Shown one piece after another: positions 9,901 through 18,900 of a DNA stretch of 43,074 nucleotides; the first letter of the stretch is position 1; every line of letters starts with the position of its first letter. Made by a program: the position numbers and the translations under genes. The stretch is taken from contig JAGCNL010000024.1 in NCBI GenBank assembly GCA_017645945.1, positions 1-43,074 on the forward strand, given 5' to 3'. Under the pieces are notes generated by a model that worked only from the letters and a program-made list of their open reading frames with translations, was not told the DNA's origin and did no database searches. Source of the DNA: Salinivirgaceae bacterium. GTDB taxonomy: Bacteria; Bacteroidota; Bacteroidia; Bacteroidales; SZUA-534.

Positions 9901-12900
9901 GCAGCAGGGAATTTATAATATTCATCTTCACCATTATCAACATGCAAATCAGCGCTTTGCTCGATGAACGCCACCTGAATGAATTCGTTCTCCTCCGTTT
10001 TGTCATTGTATTTGTAATAACCGAATTCAACAGCATTAAACGAGGACAAAGTTCCATCACTTTTCACTTTGTAGTAGGAAATAGTGCCATCGTAGTATTC
10101 ATACGGAGTTACAGCAAATTTGCTGCAGTTATTGCTTATGACTGATTCATCCGCACCTTCTGCCGGCTTCTTAAGCACTGGTGTTTCTTGCGAGTAATTT
10201 GCAGGTGTAATAGTTGCAACTGCATCTTCCACCAAGTCTCCGGCAATATAGATACAACTTGAACGCAAATAAACATCGTTGTCCGAAGCAATCTTTACAT
10301 TACCGCTTAACGAAATTTTGGCACCGTTCAAACATATACCATTACCATTGTTTTTTGCCGTATTAGACGCAATGCTAACATCTCCACTAAACACATGATT
10401 TTCTGGCGTTTCATAATCGTCATCACTATAAATGCCGCCGCCACTATCAGTAGCCTTATTACGAACAATTTGGCCACCACTGATATGGAAAGGTGCATAA
10501 TCATGAATATATAGTCCGCCACCTGTATTAGATGAATTATAAGCGACAGTACCACTGTTCATATAAAGAGTACCAGATGTAACATTGATACCACCGCCTG
10601 ACTCCGCATAGTTATAGAATGCACCTCCATCAAGCGTGGCTCTCGTCTCTTCATCTTTATAACCAAGATACAGTATGCCTTGGTTGTATATTCCACCACC
10701 GTACAAAGCTTTGTTAGAATAATTATTGGCATCGGCTTGTTTTGTTTTGGTTGCATCGCCAATAACCGCACTGCCACTCATAAATATTTTTCCATAGTTG
10801 CAGATGCCACCACCCTGATCTTCGCTGACATTGCTACTGATTTTGCCTCCGGTCATTTCAAATCGGGCTTCAAAGGCAACATACACACCGCCACCATGTT
10901 GCGAATTATTGCCACTGATTTCGCCCCCTGGCATTTCAAGGGTAGAACCTTTAGCAATCATCACTCCACCACCTTTGTCTGTAGCTTTGTTATCTGTTAT
11001 GAACGTGCCTGTACCAATAATAACATTGATACCTTCGTCAATGTTGATTCCTGCTCCATTTTCAGCATATCCACCAGTAATTGCCAGATTTTTGATTATA
11101 ACTGGCGCCGATACGTTTCGAATGGTGAGTGCGGGGCTAGGATTTGCAGACTGGTTTCCATTAACCCATGTCTCGTATCCAGAATTATCTATTGTTTTGC
11201 GCCATCCGCCATCAATTACGTCCTGCGGCTGCCCGTCATTGCCCAGTCCGTTGTAGCCTGTAAGAGTAATTGATTTAGCGGGAATAGGCTCAACCACCGA
11301 AACATCTCCCCCATTATTCACCGTTCCTTGAATAGTCTGGCTTCCGGTAAGAGTGCCACTAATGCGTATCTCCCAATCTTTCCAATTGTCAGGATTTGAT
11401 TCTTGAGGTATGCGGCTCAATGCTTCGGCGATTGTAGGCACAGGCTCACTGCTTAAGGTACCGCTGTTGTTGCTTTTGCCTTTGCTCGAAACATAAAGCA
11501 CATTCTTGAAGGTGGCCATGAGCTCCTGGTCCTCGCTCATCGTTATCGTGCGTTCGGCATCCGCAACGCCGTCGCTCCAGCTGGCAAAGCTATAGCCATC
11601 GTTGGCAGTAACCTTCACCGTTGCCGTGCTGCCCGTAATGATTTCAGCCATCCATTCTGTCGGCTGCTGAGTTGAGCCGTCCAATGAAACCGATGCCCCA
11701 TCGGGCTCGTTTAGAGTGATTTCTTTTCCATCACTACCATAAACTTTTACCTCTCCGGCACCTGCTTGCGATATTTTAACGGTGAGTTTCTTGGTGTCAA
11801 GAGTGAATGCTGCATAATAGGTTGCTGCACCTTTGACTTCCGTAATAGTAAGTGTATTGTCAAGTATATTCACATTGCCATCAGCCTCAATTTCATTGCC
11901 ATCTCCATCGAACCATCCGACGAATTTATAACCCTGCTCTGCCGTAGCAGTGAGTTTGGCATATGAGCCATACTCATAAATGTTGTCACTATTGCTACCC
12001 GAGACTGAACCGCCATTACTAACAAAACCAAATGTTTCATTTACATATACATAAGCGACAATATCATATTTCTGTATTTCCCAAAGTGCGGTGTATTGCC
12101 GGTTGCCTGTTGAGCCAGTCGCAATTACAACTGATTTTTTTTCTGTTTCTTCTCCACCGTCAACTTTTTCTTTCCAACCGTTGAAATCGTACCCTTCTTT
12201 TATCGGCTCGGCCAAGGTGGTATTATTATCTGTAACATAGTAATATGATGGGTTCGATGCGCCTTGTGCAAGGCTGCCGCCGTCATAATTGTAGGCTATT
12301 GAATATTCTATTGGTTCGAAAAGTGCCTCGAGAGCAATTCCGGCTGTAACACTTTCAATTGTATAGTCACCTTCAATAGTTGTTTCTTCAACCTGCCAGC
12401 CAGCTAACTCATACCCTTCTTCAGGCTCTGCATGAATGGTGAGTTTAGCGCCTTGCGGGCAAGTGAAGGTGAATATGCCGTTGCTTGAGGCAAAATTGAT
12501 TGTTTCGGTAGTTGTGGAACCTACTTTTGTCAGCAATCCAGAAACAGCCTTGCACTGCTGGGCATCAACGGTAATAAGGTTTTCGCGTATTTTATATATT
12601 GCCATAAACGAGGTGTCGCTTGTTATAGTCACTTCGAGTGGATTTTCATTTTCTTCAACATCGCCGTTCTTCCATTTCACAAACTCATAACCTGACAATT
12701 GGGGTGCCTCCAGCGTAACTTTCGAGTTGTAGGTCGGGTTGCCCGTAACCGTAACTTCGCCTTCAACCGGATTGCCTTCCTCGTCGGTTGCTGTTACTAT
12801 TATATTATATGTGTGGATTTTGAAATTCGCTGTCAAATTGGTTGTGCCAGTGAACCTCAGCGTGCGCGATGCGGCGCTGTAGCCGTCGCTCCAATTCTCA

Positions 12901-15131
12901 AAATCATATCCCAGGGCAGGCTTGGCATTGAGCGTAACCAGCTCGCCGTAAACCTGGCGACCGGTAACCTCAACCAAGCCATTCTCCGCCAGAACATCAA
13001 CTTTGCGCTCTACACCCTCTTGGGCGTTAACGGCGGCAACAACTTTCACATATTGGTTGGTGCTGTTAGCAGCCATCAAGCCAAAACTGATATTTGTAGA
13101 GTTGGTTTGCTTAATCGGCCACACAAGCACCTGGGCGTCAGGTGTGGCGGCATTGGTCATCACAACGGCAACCACGGCTTTATCCATGGTTGATATGTTG
13201 CCATCGGCATCAAACAGGATGAAGCTGTTGCCGTCGGCATCAGGTGTCTGAGGCAGCGCAAACAGTCCGTTGCCGTAGATTTTCAGCAGTCTGTATCCTT
13301 TAACTTCTCCCAACTCAGTGACCGCACTGGCGCAATCCAAAGTGTCGATTTTGTTAATTGCAGTCATCAAAATAGGCTCAGCCAGATCAAGACCCTCACT
13401 TTCAACGGCTTGAGTTACATCACCGCGCACCACAACATTGGTGCTGACATCGACGCCCGAATTGTCGGCTGAAAGCAGAGGCTCATCACCTTCTTTCTCG
13501 GCAAGCACAAACAAATCAGTTGTGATTTTTGTACTCCCGCCATTCATTATCAGAACAGCTTCATCAATTTCTGTGCTCTGCACCTCTAACTGTGTGGTAG
13601 TAATCTTAACTGTGTCTTTATTGATGCTCATGAATTTTTCGCCCTCTTTGGCGGCGCGGCGACCAGCCACTGCAAAGCCTGTTGCCATAGCCTTGCCGTC
13701 AACATCATCAATGTAGGCGCGTGTGCCATCCACATTGTCAACCGAGAGAATAGTGTTCGGAGTGCCGTCTTTGGCAGCACGGCGACCAGCCACTGCAAAA
13801 CCTGTCTGCATTGCCTTAGCCTCCTCATAATCAACATAGATGCATGTGCCATCGGCATCAATCACCAAATATTTATTTGTGACACCATCTTTTGCTGCCC
13901 TGCGACCTGCAACTGCAAATCCTGTGCGCATGGCTTTACTAGAAGTCTCGATATAGATTTGCGTTCCATAACTGTTGACCTCAAAGAGTTTGATGTTTTC
14001 GCCTTTGGCTGCACGGCGACCAGCAACTGCAAATCCTGTGGCCATAGGCTTGCCACCTTCATCATCCACATATATCTGCGTACCGTCGGCATTGATTTCC
14101 ATATACTTGCTGCCTTTCCGACTGCTGTTAGACGCACCTTTGGCTGCACGGCGGCCTGCCACTGCAAAACCTGTGCGGATAGGTTTGTCAGAATTGTCGG
14201 CTGAATCATCATCGATATAAACGCGAGTACCATCAGCGTTGATTTCCAAATATTTATCATTCTGATTGCTGCCAGTAGTATCATCTTTGGCCGCCCTACG
14301 TCCTGCAACTGCAAAGCCTGTTGCCATAGGCTTGCCTGCCTCCACATCGTTGTTGATATATATCTGAGTACCAGTTGAATTAACTGTGAACAATTCAGCG
14401 TTCATGTCTTTAGCCGCTCTGCGCCCTGCCACTGCAAAACCAGTTGCCATGGGTTTACCGCCTGCAGTATCCTCCTCACTGACAAAAACCTGCGTGCCTT
14501 CTGCCGTTACGCTGAAGATGTCAACATCCTCTCCTTCTTTGGCTGCACGGCGGCCAGCCACTGCAAAACCAGTCGCCATGGCTTTGGTGCTGTCAGCGTC
14601 ATCAACAAACACTCGCACGCCGTCGCGATAAACAGCGAAAACCACATTGCCGTTTTTGTCCTTAACCTCGAAAAGAGCATCACCGTCCGATTTCGGTTCT
14701 CCAGCCTGAATGGCATTCACCGCTCCGGCTACAGGCGCGTACATGGCATACGGCGCGGGTTGCAACTGTATGGTTCCCAAATCGATATAATTGGTGCCAC
14801 CTTTCGGGTCGGCCTCTATTTTCATCATCACCTTCATCGAACTCCATGGAACATCGGCAAACTTCCCACTCTCGGAAGTGCGAGTGCCCTCGCCCACATT
14901 CACCTGCACGTTACCATACTGGTTGGTAGTGGTTTTGTGCGTCTCGCTGTAAACAACATTCCCGTCGTAGACGAGGCTGAAACGCATACTAATTTCTTGA
15001 TTGGTAACCAATTCGCCTTTTGCATTGCGAATCACCGCCTGATAGGCGAAACTGTTTTGGGCTACAACGGTTGTCACCACCGCAATCGTCAGGCAGAAAA
15101 CTGCCACCATTCTTCTTAACATAGATTTCAT
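3948..15131 (-). CDS. Giant secreted modular protein (beta-helix, InlB-like repeats, SUMF1 and FISUMP domains)
   Basis: At 3,727 residues (roughly 400 kDa by length) this gene takes up a quarter of the window. A signal peptide ends near VVAQ (about 25). Residues 26-135 are a beta-domain found at the start of many Bacteroidetes surface proteins (FAYQAVIRNAKGEL...). Residues 184-495 hold eight copies of TGFAVAGRRAAK. InlB-like repeats (GYDFENWSDG type) run at about 720-1210. Right-handed beta-helix blocks with GGGIY-type turns lie at about 1214-1640, 1810-2160, 2450-2685 and 2690-2960. A C-type-lectin-fold domain (VYFSRGNLQYANGKW) sits at about 2210-2445. The C-terminus has a SUMF1 domain at about 2975-3268 (GYRLPTEAEWEYA, MCGNVWEMVWDWW), a FISUMP domain at about 3276-3484 (EWVDLGLPSGTKWATMNVG) and a second degenerate SUMF1 domain to the end. 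No T9SS sorting domain or anchor is seen. A role in adhesion or surface recognition is inference. Confidence 0.88.
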   Translation of the reverse strand: MKSMLRRMVAVFCLTIAVVTTVVAQNSFAYQAVIRNAKGELVTNQEISMRFSLVYDGNVVYSETHKTTTNQYGNVQVNVGEGTRTSESGKFADVPWSSMKVMMKIEADPKGGTNYIDLGTIQLQPAPYAMYAPVAGAVNAIQAGEPKSDGDALFEVKDKNGNVVFAVYRDGVRVFVDDADSTKAMATGFAVAGRRAAKEGEDVDIFSVTAEGTQVFVSEEDTAGGKPMATGFAVAGRRAAKDMNAELFTVNSTGTQIYINNDVEAGKPMATGFAVAGRRAAKDDTTGSNQNDKYLEINADGTRVYIDDDSADNSDKPIRTGFAVAGRRAAKGASNSSRKGSKYMEINADGTQIYVDDEGGKPMATGFAVAGRRAAKGENIKLFEVNSYGTQIYIETSSKAMRTGFAVAGRRAAKDGVTNKYLVIDADGTCIYVDYEEAKAMQTGFAVAGRRAAKDGTPNTILSVDNVDGTRAYIDDVDGKAMATGFAVAGRRAAKEGEKFMSINKDTVKITTTQLEVQSTEIDEAVLIMNGGSTKITTDLFVLAEKEGDEPLLSADNSGVDVSTNVVVRGDVTQAVESEGLDLAEPILMTAINKIDTLDCASAVTELGEVKGYRLLKIYGNGLFALPQTPDADGNSFILFDADGNISTMDKAVVAVVMTNAATPDAQVLVWPIKQTNSTNISFGLMAANSTNQYVKVVAAVNAQEGVERKVDVLAENGLVEVTGRQVYGELVTLNAKPALGYDFENWSDGYSAASRTLRFTGTTNLTANFKIHTYNIIVTATDEEGNPVEGEVTVTGNPTYNSKVTLEAPQLSGYEFVKWKNGDVEENENPLEVTITSDTSFMAIYKIRENLITVDAQQCKAVSGLLTKVGSTTTETINFASSNGIFTFTCPQGAKLTIHAEPEEGYELAGWQVEETTIEGDYTIESVTAGIALEALFEPIEYSIAYNYDGGSLAQGASNPSYYYVTDNNTTLAEPIKEGYDFNGWKEKVDGGEETEKKSVVIATGSTGNRQYTALWEIQKYDIVAYVYVNETFGFVSNGGSVSGSNSDNIYEYGSYAKLTATAEQGYKFVGWFDGDGNEIEADGNVNILDNTLTITEVKGAATYYAAFTLDTKKLTVKISQAGAGEVKVYGSDGKEITLNEPDGASVSLDGSTQQPTEWMAEIITGSTATVKVTANDGYSFASWSDGVADAERTITMSEDQELMATFKNVLYVSSKGKSNNSGTLSSEPVPTIAEALSRIPQESNPDNWKDWEIRISGTLTGSQTIQGTVNNGGDVSVVEPIPAKSITLTGYNGLGNDGQPQDVIDGGWRKTIDNSGYETWVNGNQSANPSPALTIRNVSAPVIIKNLAITGGYAENGAGINIDEGINVIIGTGTFITDNKATDKGGGVMIAKGSTLEMPGGEISGNNSQHGGGVYVAFEARFEMTGGKISSNVSEDQGGGICNYGKIFMSGSAVIGDATKTKQADANNYSNKALYGGGIYNQGILYLGYKDEETRATLDGGAFYNYAESGGGINVTSGTLYMNSGTVAYNSSNTGGGLYIHDYAPFHISGGQIVRNKATDSGGGIYSDDDYETPENHVFSGDVSIASNTAKNNGNGICLNGAKISLSGNVKIASDNDVYLRSSCIYIAGDLVEDAVATITPANYSQETPVLKKPAEGADESVISNNCSKFAVTPYEYYDGTISYYKVKSDGTLSSFNAVEFGYYKYNDKTEENEFIQVAFIEQSADLHVDNGEDEYYKFPAAPTENLPEELTGNDFVGWFVYGVAPYDVREDGKIKWGDQSMDFSSSTRVVAVRKKVVDVDAGTSIADAFSRFDYYCDYTINLTEDLSKPQRIEGEYNHYFYEIKQHSITIEGNNHTIDASNPQEPAAALSFNGNIPLTIKNLTVTGGEDGGISIYQSQECSVMLDRVTATGNKSDYGGGIYVEQGSGSVTLNNVTVTDNEAGQEGGGVSFSGGKIYMIGGCIRGNATNGKGGGVYLTHGAKLFMSGSAVVGSIDATTVADADNYSNKASYGGGVYLDSNSDGLGGRCELYIGYTDETTIDADFSGGIVYNYANSCGGVYNNYGNVKMSGGKIAYNCGASSSGGGAYTNQSFTMTGGTIIGNKAGWSGNGVFASGSFSMSGTAKVDLGNDVSLGSSTKITIDGELEGSEPVAVITPWVYFENNDNLFKGDYAANYYSRFNVTPDVGALWKIDEYGKLKHTSPYGVIYKEFSVSETRKVYFSRGNLQYANGKWKMAVSQNGVASVVGNEDIETTTYAIDLFGWGTGESAKRCTTEVGEYSVYKEWGANSPIKYGTGDIIVEGSWRTLTGSEWSYLLERNGKSGFANIDGGTGQIESGLVLLPDEWNLPDGLSFTPGETNEYTHSEWVLMENAGAVFLPMAGVRNGSGSGSVSNVGSQGNYWSAQASQDETAMALQFTAEGASVTGTTQRFMGFSVRLVQDLPDANAFSVPSTDYPTFDAAINAIIEKNTEADYTINVSGEMNEDCSISSDLIPEHATSLTIVGLNASAKLGNVTVNTSVPVKFETLEITSIADANEGSQHIELCSGAKVTGYVQAIPGMTFIMQEGSQVSSIYCEGAVVMHGGEVKGRDTNSDGVNDEYVDIANNGTFTMSGSAKPNQVSLWTGQINIDGALEGNNITTIKYGKYEEMIGKSVLVCAGGYTGELPFNLFTLADDNYEIDENGLVQKKKNGTSDATTIWVGGENASDDYENSSQDYPFATIYKVSSFINEGNPNGSSETNYVIKVTGTIEEEGYLDIYEDKAATVRIEGTTSLVSGVPQDIINGLTIRTSEEVVVTLKNIKITSTNIGLYVGNGEDWESSHVILDSGVLIEGCGVDGEYTNGVVVNANSTIEIKEGCVISNNRGVRGSGVQVYNGCQLILDAGAVVDASNDVWLQTGATVTVAGLNEGTEKIATITPEDYDYDGALIGVSDGVSLSDACERFDVTRKDNNCYRIASDGILEKISCGGSNNGGTSQTVPEGFVLVEGATVTGPVYAHDYVAGGDNLAMTKSYVFVDGRTVEINDFYMSDHTVTQSEFNSVMGGSVTGSDNLPANQISWYTAIAYCNKLSLREELDMVYSVKVNGEEVNWQTLQQSQIPTTDNADWNAVTADFTKNGYRLPTEAEWEYAALGGNGLTNIEVNSNGTYGQQQVDDVAWYNTTTTNEVKKKSPNPLGLYDMCGNVWEMVWDWWIETITSETPAAGPALGQVSPENTTDGLYHRVHRGAGYMNKINEGADGTYNNILSRTKHHWAPAGKPDGLGFRVVRTVKKENGTSSTYSGSENGHEWVDLGLPSGTKWATMNVGATETNLCGSYYAWGETNPVTGSYTFSSNPEVLPYGNDVAAVNFGGNWAMPTDEEYMELFTNCYWEWTANYNETGIAGRVVYKAKDAADKGQTTKQSSEEYKITDVHIFLPAAGYKVNGAVSEQNINGGYWSSSIAPDNSKAYSVGFRDSYVYVTTGNSTLNITASTTERNVGFSVRPVLPSFVKVKEEETNLYVSRTLITQAEYEKYMVYHADAVDGSTYKPTETSAEAKCTTPAYYTTYVDAIIYCNLRSEAEGLEPVYSMKYVLPNDSDPDNPLPSASPADWYQYCAERFGVAKVDDKYCFAWDKTKAADYYDIWDLSSSTFVINREANGYRLATKEEFEAINSWNKSNDGVITSSESFYEWLDNQTFDGESTIFKGNIAGNIISYDDYTNEYKLRSHETWDGTNYTSNLGFRVVRNIPTTNP
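13647..14579 (-). repeat. Eight tandem-spaced TGFAVAGRRAAK-coding repeats
   Basis: Inside the giant gene, eight units encode the 12-residue motif TGFAVAGRRAAK without change. The closing Lys falls at about residues 198, 241, 282, 331, 376, 414, 454 and 495, so the period is 38-49 residues. Between copies lies a strand-like segment of the form [F/Y]xVNxxGTxIYIDD followed by a variable acidic stretch. The DNA of the motif differs among copies at many silent positions; for example the Arg pair is CGCCGC in one copy and CGCAGG in another. Confidence 0.9.
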
Positions 15132-15212
15132 AATTTATCTTTAATTAATTTATAGTATTTCAATATTTTAAGTCCCAATATTTTCATTCGGGCACACTGT
15201 CACGAAAACTTA

Positions 15213-15243
15213 CAAAGTTATGAAAAGTTTTCTATGCCTCTAA
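15213..15243 (-). promoter_or_regulatory. Promoter of the giant surface-protein gene
   Basis: On the minus strand TAACTTTG (15213-15220) is an exact match to TAnnTTTG. TTAG (15240-15243) lies 19 bp upstream as a near -33 box. This predicts a leader of roughly 75 nt before the ATG at 15131. The 198-bp divergent gap between this gene and the hydrolase gene holds no other clear element; the promoter of the plus-strand gene could not be assigned. Confidence 0.55.
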
Positions 15244-15329
15244 TCCGGGAAATCGTTTTCTAAATCATAATTTCCGAACCCTAAATCCTAAATATTTTAC
15301 TATTTTCGTTTTTAAAACTGATTTTAGTG

Positions 15330-15965
15330 ATGGAATACAAACAATTCGTTTTCAATCCGATACAGGAAAACACTTATGTTGTTTACGACGAGACACGCGA
15401 GGCTGTCATCATTGATGCTGGCAACTTCAGCGAGCGCGATGATGCAGCTTTGTCCGTTTTTGTCAGCGGCAAAGGTCTGACTGTCAAGGCTATACTTTGC
15501 ACTCACTGCCACTGGGACCATATTTTCGGGCTCGACTGGGTGGCAAAGCAATATCAGCCTCAAATCTACTGTCACGCCCAAGACCTGCCGTGGATTGAGA
15601 ATTTCACTCATATCTGCGAGAGCTATGGTTTCGGCGAGCGCGCAGTGGCCTATCCCACAAACTTTTACAGCAATGGTGAGACCATCAGTTTCGGCAACAC
15701 CGAACTGAAAGTGCTGCACACGCCAGGGCACTCACAGGGCGGCGTGTCGCTCTACTGCAAAGATGCAGGAGTGCTCTTCAGCGGCGACACACTGTTCTTT
15801 GGCAGCATCGGCCGCGCCGATTTGCCTGGCGGCAACGAACTGCAACTCATCAACAGCATTAAAAACCAACTACTTGCGCTGCCCGATGACACCACAGTGC
15901 TGCCCGGACACAGCATCAGCACAACCATCAGTCAAGAGCGCATCAACAACCCTTATCTGCAATAA
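15330..15965 (+). CDS. Metallo-beta-lactamase-fold hydrolase (glyoxalase II-like)
   Basis: This 211-residue protein carries the complete metal-binding set of the MBL fold: THCHWDH with His59, His61, Asp63 and His64, then HTPGHS with His134, SGDTLF with Asp153, and LPGHS with His194. The short, single-domain form resembles the YcbL/hydroxyacylglutathione-hydrolase-like group, which hydrolyses thioesters or related bonds in the cytoplasm. A GTG codon lies directly before the ATG at 15330; the ATG start was chosen because it gives the usual MEYKQFxFNPxxENTYV opening. The stop is 2 bp from the next start, so it is probably cotranscribed with the large PPDK-N fusion gene. Substrate is unknown. Confidence 0.9.
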   Translation: MEYKQFVFNPIQENTYVVYDETREAVIIDAGNFSERDDAALSVFVSGKGLTVKAILCTHCHWDHIFGLDWVAKQYQPQIYCHAQDLPWIENFTHICESYGFGERAVAYPTNFYSNGETISFGNTELKVLHTPGHSQGGVSLYCKDAGVLFSGDTLFFGSIGRADLPGGNELQLINSIKNQLLALPDDTTVLPGHSISTTISQERINNPYLQ

Positions 15966-15967
15966 TT

Positions 15968-18900
15968 ATGGAACAGCACCCCACCAATATCCTGACCGAC
16001 AAAATGTTAGCCACCATCGGACTGATGACGGCCGAATCGTCGCAGTTTGCTGACCGCAACTCGATGCTGCAATATGTGGCAAACACTGTGGCTGCGGGTT
16101 TCGAAGCGCCCGACGGTGTTTTTGTGTCGATTGTTTACAAGGGCATCAGTTACACCAACGGACTGGCGGCAGCGGCAGCAGAGCGCATCTCAGTGCCCGT
16201 GACGGTGGTGGGCGAAGTGAAGGGCTCGGTCAATGTTTCGTGGCCAACCGCCCGCAACGTGAACGATGCAGCTGACAATCAGTATATTGAGAGTGTGGCC
16301 GAACTCATTGCCACACAGGTGATGCGTCTGAAATATGCTGACATCAAAGTGCAGAACCGCGAGAGAATCAAAGAGTTGGACGCCATAAACTACACCACGC
16401 AGATTGTGAAACACGGCCTGCCAATCGACGAGACGCTGCAGAGCATCTGCAACATGCTGCCCCGCGCCTGGCTGCATTCCGACTGGGCCACAGCGCGCAT
16501 CAAATTTCAGGAAAAACAATACACCAGCCTGAACTTTATGGTGACGCAATGGGGTATGAATGAGCAGTTTGCAACCATCGACAACAAAAAAGGAAGCATA
16601 GAGATTTACTATCTGCGCGATTTTGAGCAGAACGGCGAGCCAGTCTTCCTGAATGAGGAGCGCAATCTGCTGGCCAACATTGCTCGGCTCATCACAGGCT
16701 ACCTCAACAGCTTCAAAGGCAGCGAGATAATCCTGCAAAAGGCCGTCATCAACGTGCAGCAGCACCGCACCGACGAGCTACGCCGCTCACTCTCGAAGCA
16801 GCACAAACCGCTGCAGCAGTACTTCAACCAGCAGATGATGGACAAGTACGTCTATCTTGACATGATGAAGTACAAAATCAAGCATATACTCTTTGTATCA
16901 ACACTTTACGATGCCTTTCTGCTCGAGAACGACGACACATTTTTTGAGAAGTTCATGGGCGAAATCTACCAGTACAGCCTTTTCTCGCTGCCGCGAATCA
17001 CTGGCGTGTCGAACGAAGAAGACGCCATCGAGATTCTTGAAACCACCCCCATCGACCTTGTGATTCTGATGGTTGGAATCGACCGCGAGTCGCCTATCGC
17101 CTTGAGCGAAAAAATCAAACAAGTGAACGATTCAATTCCTGTATATCTTCTTATCAATAAGAAAGATGACGAGAAATACTTCAACAACCTGATACCCACC
17201 ATCACATCGGTGGACAAAATGTTCGTCTGGACGGGCGACACATCAATTATCTTCGCCATTGTCAAGTCGATAGAAGACAGCGTGAACGTGGCCAACGACA
17301 CCAAGGTAGGCCTGGTGCGCGTGATTCTGCTCATCGAAGACTCGCCATCGTATTACTCTCGTTATCTGCAAATTCTGTACTCGATTGTGTTCGACCAGGT
17401 GCAGAAACTGCTGCCCGAAGTTGAGAAGAACGAGCTGAACAAAATCACAAAAATACGGTCGCGGCCGAAGATTCTGCACGCGCGAAACTACGAGGAGGCC
17501 ATTGCTATCTTCAACAAATACAAGGATTTCCTGCTCTGCGTGATTTCTGACGTTGAGTTCGACTGGGGCGGCAAACCCGACAAACAGGCGGGACTAAAGT
17601 TTGTGAAATATATGCGCGAACAGGTTTTCAGCGTGCCTGTGATTCTGCAATCAACTGAAGATGTGCAACTTGAGAACGCATCGGAAAACAAGATTTTCTT
17701 CATCAACAAAAACAGTGCGACTCTATTCGACGACCTGCGCCGACACCTGATTAAGTATCTGGGCTACGGCGATTTTCTGTTCCGCACCAAGGACGGCAAG
17801 GACATTGGCGTAGCGCACTCGCTGCGAGAGTTTGAGATGCTCATCCACGATGTGCCGCAAGATTCGTTTGTGCGTCATGCCATTAAAAATCAATATTCTA
17901 TATGGCTGATGGCGCGTGGTGAAATCCAACTGGCGCGGACCATCAACGCAATGCGCCTCGAGGACCGCAACGACATTGAGCAGTCACGGCAGGACGTGCT
18001 GAACGCTATCCGCATCTATCGTGAGCAGAAGAAGAAGGGCAAGGTGCTGTCGTACGACGAGACATCGACCGTTGACGAGCACAACATTGTGCGCTTTGCG
18101 GGCGGCACCATGGGCGGCAAGGGACGCGGCCTGGCCTTCATCGACGTGCTCATCTACAACCTCGATTTGGGCGACCTGGCCAAACGTATCAACCTGCTCA
18201 CGCCAACAACGGTCATCATCGGCACCGATGAGTTTGACACATTCATGGAGCGTAATAAGCTGTATGTAAAGGTTATCGACCCCGAAGTTTCGTATCAGCG
18301 TTTGCGCGAGATTTTCTACTACAGCAATTTGAGTCTTGAACTTGAGCGGCGCGTTCGCGATTTTGTAAATAATATCGACAAACCGCTGGTGGTACGTTCG
18401 TCGAGCACATCAGAAGACTCTATCAATCAGCCGTTTGCTGGAGTTTTCGACACTTACATTGTGCCCAACAGCGAGAACAAGGAAAAGACCTTCAAACTGA
18501 TTTGCGACGCCATCAAACTGGTTTACGCTTCAGTTTATTCCGACCAGGCACGAGGCTACTTCAACGCCATCAACCACAAGATTGAGGGCGAGAAAATGGC
18601 CGTCATCATTCAGGAACTTGTTGGTACACAATTCGGTAACTACTACTATCCGCACATCAGCGGCGTGGCGCAGTCGTACAACTTCTACCCCATTGCCGAT
18701 ATGAAACCCGAAGAAGGTTACGCCGTAATTGCAATGGGACTAGGAAGTTACGTGGTTGACGGATGGAAGGCTTACCGCTTCTCACCGCGCTACCCGAAGG
18801 TGTCAATGTACACCACACAGTCGCTGCTGCAAACCACGCAGACGCAATTCTACGCGCTCGACCTGACCAACACCGACCCCGATTTTCTTGCCGACGGTGA

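Noticed and set aside
12300..12330. GGTTCGAA as a tRNA T-loop
   Set aside because: It lies inside the giant gene and no acceptor stem or other arms surround it.
6110..14716. Many frames of 60-200 codons on both strands inside the giant gene
   Set aside because: Low-complexity repeats and biased codons of the giant gene keep other frames open; none shows a family motif or start signal.
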